A program made the translations under genes and the position numbers. A stretch of 64,000 nucleotides of DNA. It comes from Anaerobacterium chartisolvens (GTDB lineage: Bacteria; Bacillota; Clostridia; Acetivibrionales; DSM-27016). The first letter of the stretch is position 1, and each line of letters opens with the position of its first letter. The stretch lies in assembly GCF_003337415.1 (NCBI RefSeq), contig NZ_QPJT01000013.1, positions 62,001-126,000 on the forward strand, in the 5' to 3' direction. Shown here one piece after another: positions 16,179 to 24,058 of this stretch. Below the pieces are notes generated by a model. That model was not told the origin of the DNA, ran no database searches, and saw nothing but the letters and a program-made list of their open reading frames with translations.

Positions 16179-17513
16179 ATGTCCGATCCGGCGTCAGATT
16201 TGTTTGGAGGAATTATTAAGCTTATATTTGGAGTGGCATTACTTATCTTTAAAGGGATATGGTTTGTTTTGAGTTCGATCGCAGGCTTGTTTACACGGGG
16301 CTCGTTTTACAGGAGGATTAATAAAAATAACGCAGCAAGCAGGGGCGTGGCTGCCCTTTCCCCTGAGCAGGGGCGGCGGCTTGTTACGCAGGTGGCCTCT
16401 TCGGGAAATACAGTTATATCCGGCGGGAACAGGGATATGCGAAATAGAGCTGTTGTTCCGGCAATACTCGGCTTGCACTCGCAGGGAGTGCCTGTAATTG
16501 TAATACACGCATCCAATGCAATGCTTGAGAGGGAGATAATAAATACCTGTGAGGATAAATCCCGCATTTCGGTGATTAATGCACAAAACCCCGTGTTTGA
16601 ACCGTTTGCCGGGCTTGATAACAAGCAAATAACCAGGCTTATAATGGATGCCGTTCCGCAGGAACGGGAGCTTGAGCCGGGGGCACGGCAATATCTGGAT
16701 GCCATGTCCGAAATTTTAAGTGTGAAGGGAGTACGGCCCTTTTGCAATGCATATGTGAGATGTCCTCATGCGGAACTGTTTGAAAAAGCTGACAATCTCG
16801 TGTCGTCTGGGCTGATTGACGATAACGGCGGCAGGAGAATAAAGTCCATGCTGTCTATAGGACAGGATGAGGGCATAAAGCTTGAAGGCTATTTTTGCGA
16901 TCTGGAAACCCATATAGCTCATATTCTGTGTAAAAAAGGAAATACGCCGGGCGCTCAAAATATATTAACGGCTGTCCGCGACGGAAGGCTGCTTATGCTT
17001 GACGTTAAATCCGTGGCAAATACTCTGGTTGTGGGGCTTATAGCGGCTCAGGCCATTCTGGCTCTTCAGGAGAGACTGGAATTTGTGCTTGTGGCGGACT
17101 CCATAGCTCTCAATGAAAGCCAAATGCTGATGAAGGCCCTAAAGAGCGGATGCAGGTATATAATAAGCACGGATGATTTGTATACGGCGACAGGCGCAAA
17201 TGATGAAAGCTATTCGGCGCTGGTGGGGAATATATCCGGGCTTGTTTTGTACAGGCACACATTGGGAAGCTGTGCGAGATGGTCTGAATTTTTTGGGGAA
17301 TACGACAAGCAGGAGCTGTCATATTCCGGCACAGAGGGCAAAAACGATATAGGAATGCTTGAAGCCTTTGGAAAGAGATCCACGAGTTCAACGATAAGCC
17401 TTTCGGTCAAAAGAGAAACTGTCATTAAGCCTGAGGATATCGGGGGGCTTGGGGATAATCAGGCATTTATTTACAGCTCGTCCGCCGGCAGCACGGGGAT
17501 AGGGTATATTTAA
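16179..17513 (+). CDS. Membrane-anchored degenerate VirD4/TraG-like ATPase homologue
   Basis: A 444-residue protein. Residues about 8-38 hold one or two membrane segments (GIIKLIFGVALLIFKGIWF). The rest follows the outline of the upstream ATPase: a strand ending in a glycine pair, then a strand VIVIHASN, and a C-terminal strand DNQAFIYSSSAGSTGIGYI. Where Walker A is expected it reads SGGNRDMRNRA, with no GKT/S, so ATP binding is probably lost. It may be the membrane-tethered, non-hydrolysing partner of the active ATPase. ATG 16179 follows CAGGAAAGGG. Same operon, but separated by the palindromic element at 16021-16128. Homology is judged by eye and should be treated as probable only. Confidence 0.65.
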   Translation: MSDPASDLFGGIIKLIFGVALLIFKGIWFVLSSIAGLFTRGSFYRRINKNNAASRGVAALSPEQGRRLVTQVASSGNTVISGGNRDMRNRAVVPAILGLHSQGVPVIVIHASNAMLEREIINTCEDKSRISVINAQNPVFEPFAGLDNKQITRLIMDAVPQERELEPGARQYLDAMSEILSVKGVRPFCNAYVRCPHAELFEKADNLVSSGLIDDNGGRRIKSMLSIGQDEGIKLEGYFCDLETHIAHILCKKGNTPGAQNILTAVRDGRLLMLDVKSVANTLVVGLIAAQAILALQERLEFVLVADSIALNESQMLMKALKSGCRYIISTDDLYTATGANDESYSALVGNISGLVLYRHTLGSCARWSEFFGEYDKQELSYSGTEGKNDIGMLEAFGKRSTSSTISLSVKRETVIKPEDIGGLGDNQAFIYSSSAGSTGIGYI

Positions 17514-17546
17514 TTTAAGTAAATAAGGGGGAGAAAGGAAATCTGT

Positions 17547-17590
17547 TCCCCTCTTTTGAAAAGAGAGGGGCTAGGGGTGAGTTAATTACC
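17547..17590 (+). repeat. Short palindromic repeat-like hairpin
   Basis: CCCCTCTTTTGAAAAGAG followed by AGGGGCTAGGGGTGAGTT has the look of an intergenic palindromic (REP-type) unit. It lies between the degenerate ATPase and the VWA gene; no poly-T follows immediately, so a terminator role is doubtful. Confidence 0.5.
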
Positions 17591-17635
17591 TTTATTATAT
17601 CTACTAAAAAAATAAATTTTTATGGAGGAATTGAG

Positions 17636-18373
17636 ATGAGTAATATACCTGTTTTGGGGGAAGGTGTTACAGTAACAAAAAGAACGCTGAATGTTTTTTT
17701 TGTGCTTGATCATTCACAGTCCATGAGCGACGACGGGCGAATTGGAGCGCTTAATACCGCCATTCCGTCGACGGTGGAGGCATTGAAGGGAATTGAAGCT
17801 GCTAACCCTAATTTGAGGATAAAAATCAAGGTGATTAAATTTTCAGATACAGCAGATTTCCATGTAGGAGGGCGTGAGGGAGTGGATATTAATGCTTTTA
17901 CATGGCATCCTCTGGAGGTCCAGGGGCGTACTGCGACAGCTCAGGCCATTAACCTGCTGTGCGAGGAGCTGGATTTAGAAAGAATGCCCAAGAGAGGATA
18001 TGCCCCGGTGTGTGTGCTTGTTTCGGACGGGTATTGCACCGACCCGGAAAAGGACTATGACAGGGCAATTGACAGGCTTAACTCTCTGGGCTGGGGCAAA
18101 AAGGCGGCAAGAATAGTAATTACAATCGGAAATGACTATGACGATGCTTCGCTACGCAAGTTTGTAAACAGCCGGGGCAGCTATATTAACTGCCAGACAC
18201 CTGAGCAGATTATTGAATATGTCAGAACGGCGACTACCGAGGCAACGGAACAAAGGGCTGACAGCACAGCAGGCGCACCCGACGGCAATACCTCTCAGGG
18301 CAGCGGAGACAGTGGGGGCGCAGCTCCAAATTCCGGATCCGGCACGGCAGACCCGGATGATGTATGGATGTAA
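17636..18373 (+). CDS. TerY-like von Willebrand factor A domain protein
   Basis: A 245-residue soluble VWA protein. The metal-ion-dependent adhesion site is complete: Asp25-x-Ser27-x-Ser29 (FVLDHSQSMSDD), a Thr in GRTATAQA, and Asp in VLVSDGYCTD. The last 45 residues are Gly/Ser/Asn-rich linker. In the TerY-P triads described for tellurite-resistance-type stress systems, a VWA protein of this size is encoded next to a PP2C phosphatase and a protein kinase, exactly as here. ATG 17636 with GGAGG 9 bases upstream. The second structured repeat starts right after its stop codon. The target bound by the VWA domain is unknown. Confidence 0.85.
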   Translation: MSNIPVLGEGVTVTKRTLNVFFVLDHSQSMSDDGRIGALNTAIPSTVEALKGIEAANPNLRIKIKVIKFSDTADFHVGGREGVDINAFTWHPLEVQGRTATAQAINLLCEELDLERMPKRGYAPVCVLVSDGYCTDPEKDYDRAIDRLNSLGWGKKAARIVITIGNDYDDASLRKFVNSRGSYINCQTPEQIIEYVRTATTEATEQRADSTAGAPDGNTSQGSGDSGGAAPNSGSGTADPDDVWM

Positions 18374-18375
18374 AA

Positions 18376-18566
18376 GGATGCAATAAAGATTTTACAAACA
18401 TGGAGGATATAATTGCTTACAGAAATTTTTAATAGCAACGAAAAGACGCCTTGCGGGGAAATGTCTCACGGGTATATCATCAGGCGCTTTTCTTAGATGT
18501 ATTCCTTACGGGTCAAAAAAATTTCTTCCATCAAGTTATATCCTCCATGTAAAATCTTTATTGCTA
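18376..18566 (+). repeat. 191-bp structured repeat, copy 2
   Basis: Same orientation and length as the copy at 12255-12445, differing at six positions by my reading. It begins 2 bases after the VWA stop codon and separates that gene from the phosphatase gene. Terminal stem pairing is better than in copy 1. The two copies bracket the first five island genes as direct repeats 6.1 kb apart. Confidence 0.85.
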
Positions 18567-18579
18567 AATATTAAATATA

Positions 18580-18606
18580 TAGATAGTTTGCATCCTAATT
18601 TATATA
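18580..18606 (+). repeat. Solo right arm of the 108-bp palindromic element
   Basis: TAGATAGTTTGCATC followed by CTAATTTATATA matches 26 of 27 bases of 16101-16127. On the other side of repeat copy 2, the bases 18366-18375 (GGATGTAAAA) equal the start of the inner stem of the same element, so copy 2 may be nested in a former copy of it. Confidence 0.5.
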
Positions 18607-18645
18607 AAATTGATTTTTTGCAGCAAAGCTGTATGGAGGATTAAA

Positions 18646-19503
18646 ATGGAGGTTAATGAAAATAAAAGCTCGGGTGTTTTGGAGACTTCAGATTTTGCTG
18701 TATTTGCGACAAGGGTTACCGGGTTTTCCCATATCAAAGCGGGGAAGAATTGCCAGGACGCTTTTTTATGCACCTTGAAGGATATTGAGGGCAAGGAAGT
18801 GATAATAGCCTCCGTTGCGGACGGACATGGCAGCGTAAGGCACGACTTGAGCGAATATGGCTCGGGTCTCGCTGTGAAGGCTGCCAATGAGCTGCTGGAG
18901 GAAATGCTTGTGCAAAGCGGTGAGGATATACATGTGTTATATAAAAGCATTAATGCGGAATTCCCCAAAAACCTGCTTAAGAGATGGAAAGAAAATGTAA
19001 TAAGGGATTTCTCCGAAAGATTCCCCGAACAGCCTTTGGATGACACGCCGCAGATTTTAAAAAGGTATGGTACAACCCTTCTTTTCTGCGTGGTTGTTGA
19101 CGATATTGCTGTTTACGGGAGGCTTGGCGACGGAAATATTGTGATAATATCAGGAAATGATGTTCAGATGGGCTTAAAGGCAGATGATCTGCTTGGGACA
19201 GAAACCTACTCGTTATGTCAGCAGATGAGGTCATTAAGCCGATGGCAGATAAAGGTATGCTATAATTTTGACTTTGCGGTGCTGAGTACAGACGGCTTCA
19301 TTGATTCTTTTAACGAGGATGAGGAGGCTTTTAATAATGCTGTGCTTAAGCTTAAGGAATATATTGTTCTGTACGGCCCTCAGGCCGCCTTAGACAGCCT
19401 GCCTGTCTTTTTGAGCAGATGCACAAACTACGGAAGCGGCGACGACATTACAGTTTCATGCATATATAAAAAAGTATTGACGGGGGGGGAGCAGCAATGC
19501 TGA
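18646..19503 (+). CDS. PP2C-family Ser/Thr protein phosphatase of the TerY-P-like triad
   Basis: A 285-residue PP2C domain. Metal-binding motifs are in order: VADGHGS near residue 60, GRLGDGNIVI, LSTDGFIDSF and GSGDDITVSC at the C-terminus. No membrane segment, so cytosolic. I start it at ATG 18646 because GGAGG lies 7 bases upstream; the frame is open 12 codons further. It overlaps the kinase gene by 7 bases, so phosphatase and kinase are translationally coupled, consistent with opposing roles on a shared substrate, perhaps the VWA protein. Confidence 0.88.
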   Translation: MEVNENKSSGVLETSDFAVFATRVTGFSHIKAGKNCQDAFLCTLKDIEGKEVIIASVADGHGSVRHDLSEYGSGLAVKAANELLEEMLVQSGEDIHVLYKSINAEFPKNLLKRWKENVIRDFSERFPEQPLDDTPQILKRYGTTLLFCVVVDDIAVYGRLGDGNIVIISGNDVQMGLKADDLLGTETYSLCQQMRSLSRWQIKVCYNFDFAVLSTDGFIDSFNEDEEAFNNAVLKLKEYIVLYGPQAALDSLPVFLSRCTNYGSGDDITVSCIYKKVLTGGEQQC

Positions 19504-20855
19504 AAGCGGGACAGGCTCTTAAGGGAAAAATATCGCGTGATAAAATAGAGGTATTGAAGGAATTGGGCTCGGGGGGACAGGGCACGGTATATCTGGTAAA
19601 ATGTACAGACATGGGGAATAAGGCTCTGAAGTGGTATAATTCAAAGTCGGGGACTGCCGATCAGAAGCTGGCGATTGACAGGCTTATAAGCGGGGGCCCT
19701 CCGGACAAGGGAGAGAAATCCTCATTTGTCTGGCCTCTGGATCTTGTGGAGGAAGGTCCTGAATTCGGGTACATTATGGATGTTATTGACTTCAACAGGT
19801 ATATCGCTATAGGCAAAATGCTGGGGGGCAGAAAAGAAAATATTCCGTCGTTAGAAGCAAAATGCCGTATCAGCTTAAAGCTTGTGAGCTCATTTGCCAA
19901 GCTGCATAACAGGGGATACTGCTACCGTGACATAAATGACAATAACTTCATGTTCAACCCTCTCACGGGAGATATAGTCATTTGCGATAACGATAACGTA
20001 GGCTTTGACGGAGCGTCCAAGTCCAATGTCATAGGAATGATTGACTATATGGCCCCTGAGATAATTGCAGAAAATAGCAATGTTAGGCCGTCAAAATATA
20101 CCGACTATCATTCTCTGGCGGTGCTGCTGTTTAAGTTCTGGGTATGGGGACACCCGTTTGAGGGACTGAAGGAATACAATACAAGGTGCTGGGACAGGGC
20201 CGCTAAGGTGCAGGTTTTCGGCAAAAATCCAGTGTTTATTTTTCACCCCACCGACAGGTCCAATGAAGTACCACATGACCCGGAATACAATTATATAAGG
20301 CTTATGTGGGAGGCCTGTCCGCGTGAGCTTAGGGAGCTGTTTGGGCATGCGTTTGTTGAAGGAGTGCGGGATGTTGACAAAAGGGTTATAGAGCAAAAAT
20401 GGATAAAGACCTTCAGGCTTTTACAGGATGCAATTACAAGCTGCCCACACGACGGGGCTGAGAATTTTTGGTATGATAACGGAAACGGAGGAGAGAATAC
20501 CATTAGATGCTGGAACTGCGGGAAGACATATAATACCCCTGTGCGGCTTAGAATCAGAAATCGAAACAACAACATATTAATTTCTGCAATTATTGCAAGG
20601 CCCGGAGCAAGGCTGCTGGGCAGGCACTTGAGCATAAGCCCCGATCCCGCGGAAGGGGTGATGGCTGTGGGGGAAATAGTCCGGCATCCCACAGACCCTA
20701 ATATGTGTGGGCTGAAAAACTTAAGCGGCGGCACATGGAATTTCATAAACAGCAAGGGCGTATCCAAGACGGTGCCTCCGATGGCGACGGTGCCTGCCTT
20801 TAATAATAACTCCATAGATTTTGGGGGCAATGTAACGGGAGTATTTGAAGCCTGA
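19497..20855 (+). CDS. Ser/Thr protein-kinase-like protein with zinc-ribbon and FHA-like C-terminus
   Basis: A 452-residue protein. Kinase domain at about 15-300: Gly loop ELGSGGQGTVYLV, a Lys in NKALKWYN, catalytic loop YCYRDINDNNFMFN (YRD for HRD) and ICDNDNVGF in the DFG position. Next come CPH and CWNCGK (about 310-345), a likely zinc-binding ribbon. The tail has RLLGRHLSISP, VRHPTDPNMCGLKNLS, W and a final FGG, which looks like a divergent FHA phosphothreonine-binding fold. Kinase plus zinc ribbon is the arrangement known from the TerY-P triad. Start ATG 19497, ribosome site GGGGGGGA. No transmembrane segment. Confidence 0.82.
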   Translation: MLKAGQALKGKISRDKIEVLKELGSGGQGTVYLVKCTDMGNKALKWYNSKSGTADQKLAIDRLISGGPPDKGEKSSFVWPLDLVEEGPEFGYIMDVIDFNRYIAIGKMLGGRKENIPSLEAKCRISLKLVSSFAKLHNRGYCYRDINDNNFMFNPLTGDIVICDNDNVGFDGASKSNVIGMIDYMAPEIIAENSNVRPSKYTDYHSLAVLLFKFWVWGHPFEGLKEYNTRCWDRAAKVQVFGKNPVFIFHPTDRSNEVPHDPEYNYIRLMWEACPRELRELFGHAFVEGVRDVDKRVIEQKWIKTFRLLQDAITSCPHDGAENFWYDNGNGGENTIRCWNCGKTYNTPVRLRIRNRNNNILISAIIARPGARLLGRHLSISPDPAEGVMAVGEIVRHPTDPNMCGLKNLSGGTWNFINSKGVSKTVPPMATVPAFNNNSIDFGGNVTGVFEA

Positions 20856-20899
20856 AGCGGTATCAGGCGCTATAAAAAATGTGTTTTGAGGTTGACATT

Positions 20900-21748
20900 A
20901 TGAAGCATTTGTTAAAAGAAATTGTTGATGAGTATGGAAGAGACATATATTTAGAGGAAAAACGGTTAGAGGGCATTATTACCGATAAGAAGCGCGCTGT
21001 GAGTAAAAGGTTCAGAAATCAGATTGTGGGTATAATGCGTTCCAAATGCCTCAATGAAATTATCACGGCTCGGGAAATAGATGTCCAAAGAGTAAAGATA
21101 ATATTTCAGGAGGTTGTAGAAACTACCGGGTATTCCGAGATAGATGTGGACGAGCTGTTCAGGTGCATATTTTATTCTGTGGGGCTATCCTACAGCTCGC
21201 CTTTAGAGATCAGGGAGCATGGCAGTAATTTTGCAGTGTCCAAAGGCGGGGAAGGGGTCAATGCCGGGGAAAAGCCGGCTGGTATAGCAACAGCGGCGAT
21301 TCCAGCCGGCACAGTAAAAAAAAGTGATTCTACTGCAAATTCTGTAAATAGCAAACGCCTTATAAATACAAATTCGGGAGTGGCAGCAGCTTATCCGAAG
21401 TCTGCACAGACAGGCACAGCAGCCGTTAAGCGTGGCACCGGGTTTAAGTCCAAGGCTCCCCGAGGCACTACTGTTTTTGGGCAGCCGTGGTTCTACCTGA
21501 TTTTCGTTTTACCTGGCGTGGCATTATATTTTGCGGCGGCGTTTTATGCGGGAATACTGGATAATACGGCAAGCATACTGATGTGCTTGGCTTCTGCCTC
21601 TATTTTTATATTAAGCGATGTAATAGTCAAGGATAAAACGGATTACACCAGAGAGCCTATATCTTATATTTTAGTCAATAGGCTGGAAAGGCATTTACTG
21701 CTGCTTGCTATAGCGGGAATTTCTATAATTTATATCAGATGCTTGTAA
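20900..21748 (+). CDS. Orphan membrane protein at the end of the TerY-like island
   Basis: A 282-residue protein I do not recognise. Residues 1-100 are helical and charged (HLLKEIVDEYGRDIYLEEKR; later EVVETTGYSEIDVDEL). Residues 105-190 are a low-complexity Ala/Thr/Gly/Lys linker. Three hydrophobic stretches near 205, 230 and 265 form a membrane anchor. The layout, a helical soluble head tethered by a flexible linker, fits a signalling adaptor. I choose ATG 20900 because GAGG is 9 bases upstream (frame opens at 20879). It lies 44 bases after the kinase gene and 27 bases before the truncated murA, so it ends the island. Confidence 0.65.
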   Translation: MKHLLKEIVDEYGRDIYLEEKRLEGIITDKKRAVSKRFRNQIVGIMRSKCLNEIITAREIDVQRVKIIFQEVVETTGYSEIDVDELFRCIFYSVGLSYSSPLEIREHGSNFAVSKGGEGVNAGEKPAGIATAAIPAGTVKKSDSTANSVNSKRLINTNSGVAAAYPKSAQTGTAAVKRGTGFKSKAPRGTTVFGQPWFYLIFVLPGVALYFAAAFYAGILDNTASILMCLASASIFILSDVIVKDKTDYTREPISYILVNRLERHLLLLAIAGISIIYIRCL

Positions 21749-21775
21749 TTTTATAATTGATACAATCTGCATGAA

Positions 21776-22747
21776 GTGATAGAATATAAAGCGGATGATG
21801 TTTTCAATACAGTAACATGCCCGGGAGGGTGCGAAATAGGCCCAAGGCCCATAGACCTGCATTTAAAGGCCCTCAGAAAGATGGGCGCCACAATACATGA
21901 TGTACAGAGAGGCTTAATATACTGTGAGGTAGACAAACTAAAGGGCTGTGATATTCAGCTTGACTATCCCAGTGTGGGAGCCACGGAGAATATAATGCTC
22001 GCCGCTGTTTTTGCGGACGGAGACACATACATACGCAATGCTGCCAAGGAGCCGGAAATAATTGATTTGCAAAATTATCTGGCAGGCATGGGAGTTGATA
22101 TTTCGGGTGCAGGCACAAGTGCGATAAGAATACGGGGCAAAGATTATAAGCTTAAAAATATTGAACATTCGGTTATTTCGGACAGAATCGTCGCAGGTAC
22201 ATATATGGTTGCCTCAGCCATAACAGGCGGGGATATGTACTTAAAAAATGTTATTCCCGAGCATATAGGATCGGTAATCGCAAACCTTAGAGACGCGGGA
22301 TGCAGGATAAACGTTAAGAAAAACTCCATTCATATATCCGGGCCTGCAAGGCCAAAGGCTATAGATATAATAAGGACACTGCCTTATCCCGGATTTCCCA
22401 CCGACATGCAGGCTCAAATGGTAAGCCTGTTTACAATAGCCAGAGGAACCAGTATTATTGTGGAAACGGTGTTTGAAAATCGATATAAGCATGTGGATGA
22501 ATTGATAAGAATGGGAGCGGATGTAAAGCTCGAGGGAAGAATAGCGGTCATTAAGGGTGTTAAAAGGCTTGCCGGAGCAAGTGTGTACGCCAGAGACCTA
22601 AGGGGAGGGGCGGCACTGGTGCTGGCAGGGCTGGTTGCCGAGGGTGAAACGCTGATTGGCGGTACCAATTACATAGACAGGGGATATGAAAATCTGGAGG
22701 GAAAGCTGGCTCAAGTGGGGGCTTTAATCAGGAGGATAGAGGGATAA
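21776..22747 (+). CDS. murA: N-terminally truncated UDP-GlcNAc 1-carboxyvinyltransferase (MurA remnant)
   Basis: MurA makes UDP-GlcNAc-enolpyruvate, the first committed step of peptidoglycan synthesis. This 323-codon frame aligns from the catalytic loop onward (CPGGCEIGPRPIDLH, Cys19 corresponding to Cys115 of E. coli MurA) through LPYPGFPTDMQAQ, ENRYKHVDEL and LRGGAALVLAG to the normal C-terminus. About 96 N-terminal residues are absent, and a stop codon closes the frame just upstream. The first 14 residues do not look like MurA. The fold needs the missing part, so activity is doubtful, although no stop or frameshift has accumulated. GTG 21776 is only the first possible start. It is followed by ftsQ as in ordinary dcw clusters. 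Confidence 0.8.
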   Translation: MIEYKADDVFNTVTCPGGCEIGPRPIDLHLKALRKMGATIHDVQRGLIYCEVDKLKGCDIQLDYPSVGATENIMLAAVFADGDTYIRNAAKEPEIIDLQNYLAGMGVDISGAGTSAIRIRGKDYKLKNIEHSVISDRIVAGTYMVASAITGGDMYLKNVIPEHIGSVIANLRDAGCRINVKKNSIHISGPARPKAIDIIRTLPYPGFPTDMQAQMVSLFTIARGTSIIVETVFENRYKHVDELIRMGADVKLEGRIAVIKGVKRLAGASVYARDLRGGAALVLAGLVAEGETLIGGTNYIDRGYENLEGKLAQVGALIRRIEG

Positions 22748-22749
22748 AA

Positions 22750-23601
22750 TTGAACGGAGAATACCAAAGAGAGTACATAGACAGCGAGGCTCTGGCGCGG
22801 AAGAAAAAGAAAAGAAAGAGAAGGATTAAAAAAATACTTTTTTGGATAAAATCCATATTTATTATTGCTCTTTTTAGTACAACCATAGTATCTCTGGCAC
22901 TGTCACCCCTGTTTAATATTAATTCAATAGAGGTAACGGGCACAGCGAGATACCAGCACTCCGATATAATTGGAACTGCAGGGCTTGTTACGGGAGTTAA
23001 CGGCTTTAAGGCCATAGGAAGAAGCATACAGGATATTTTTACATTGAGCTATGGAAATGCCGAAGAAGCCATACTGAATAAGTATCCTTACATTAAAAGT
23101 GCTGAAGCGAGGTTTGCCGTGCCGGACAAGATAAAAATAACTCTCCGGGAAAGGGTGCCTATAGCGTTTATTTCCTGTCCGAAGGGCAATATTATAATTG
23201 ATGATGCGCTGTATGTGCTTGAAATGACAGGGAAAAATCAGCCGGAAGGGCTTTTGATGATTAAGGGGCTTGAGTTTGAAGCCTTTGAAGTGGGACAGGC
23301 CTTAGACATTAAGAATAACTATAATTATGAGCAGGCGCTGCTGCTTTTAAACAAGATCCGTGAGTCGGACGAGCGCAATGAGTTTAAGCTCTACGGGCTT
23401 ATAAGCGCTGTTGACGCATCTGACATGGCCAGGCTTACATTGCTTTGGGACGGCAGAATAAATGCAAATTTCGGGGAGCTTTTAGATTTGGATTTCAAAA
23501 TCAATTTTTTCAGGCATATTGTTTCAAAAAGTCTGAAAAAGCAGGATAAGGGGTTTTTAGATCTTACGATTGAAAACCCAAGCTTTATACCAGGAAAATA
23601 A
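22750..23601 (+). CDS. ftsQ: Cell division protein FtsQ/DivIB
   Basis: A 283-residue bitopic protein: basic cytoplasmic N-terminus (ARKKKKRKRRIKK), one membrane segment at about 33-56, then a POTRA domain beginning NINSIEVTGTARY. Further hallmarks are YPYIKSAEARFAVPDKIKI and LRERVPIAFI. It belongs to the divisome trimer with FtsL and DivIC at the septum. Start TTG 22750, two bases after the murA stop, with GAGG inside the end of murA. Position between murA and ftsA is the standard order. Confidence 0.88.
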   Translation: MNGEYQREYIDSEALARKKKKRKRRIKKILFWIKSIFIIALFSTTIVSLALSPLFNINSIEVTGTARYQHSDIIGTAGLVTGVNGFKAIGRSIQDIFTLSYGNAEEAILNKYPYIKSAEARFAVPDKIKITLRERVPIAFISCPKGNIIIDDALYVLEMTGKNQPEGLLMIKGLEFEAFEVGQALDIKNNYNYEQALLLLNKIRESDERNEFKLYGLISAVDASDMARLTLLWDGRINANFGELLDLDFKINFFRHIVSKSLKKQDKGFLDLTIENPSFIPGK

Positions 23602-23644
23602 TATAACGGCAAGGGAAATAAAACTATAAAAGCGGGAGGCAAAT

Positions 23645-24001
23645 ATGATACCGGTTCTTGGATTAATAGCAGGTATTTTAATAGGAATATTTATACCGTA
23701 TAATATTTCATATCAATACTCCAATTATGTTGCGGTTGCCATACTTGCGGCACTGGACTCTGTTTTCGGGGGGATGGCCGCAACGCTTCAGGGCAAGTTC
23801 AACATCAAAGTGTTTTTATCCGGCTTTTTCGGCAATGCTTTATTGGCGGCAGGCCTGGCATACATAGGGGATCAGTTGGGTATACAGATTTATCTTGCGG
23901 CAATATTTGCTTTTGGAAACAGGCTTTTCTTGAATTTTGCCCTCATTAGAAGAATTGTGTTGAATAAATATTTTAAAAAAGATAATATAATAGAGAAGTA
24001 A
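23645..24001 (+). CDS. sbp: Small basic protein, DUF1290 family (Sbp)
   Basis: A 118-residue membrane protein with three to four hydrophobic segments and the family pattern GLIAGILIGIFIPYNIS, AALDSVFGGMAA and GNRLF.NFALIRR. It is nearly always encoded between ftsQ/divIB and ftsA/ftsZ in Gram-positive sporulators; function unknown. ATG 23645 with GGGAGG 7 bases upstream. Confidence 0.88.
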   Translation: MIPVLGLIAGILIGIFIPYNISYQYSNYVAVAILAALDSVFGGMAATLQGKFNIKVFLSGFFGNALLAAGLAYIGDQLGIQIYLAAIFAFGNRLFLNFALIRRIVLNKYFKKDNIIEK

Positions 24002-24058
24002 TTGCTGTGTTTTATAGGTTTTATTGGAATTCCATATATTCTCGGGGGGTTCGTGCAT

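Noticed and set aside
14671-17513. Conjugative element (T4SS) because of the VirD4-like ATPases
   Set aside because: No relaxase, VirB4, VirB6 or other mating-pair genes and no attachment sites are visible.
12575-18566. Composite transposon bounded by the two 191-bp repeats
   Set aside because: The repeats encode nothing, no transposase is present, and the TerY-like module continues past the second copy, so the bounded piece is not a functional unit.
12255-18606. CRISPR array or insertion sequence suggested by the repeats
   Set aside because: Only two long copies 6 kb apart plus fragments, no regular spacers, no transposase gene between or beside them.
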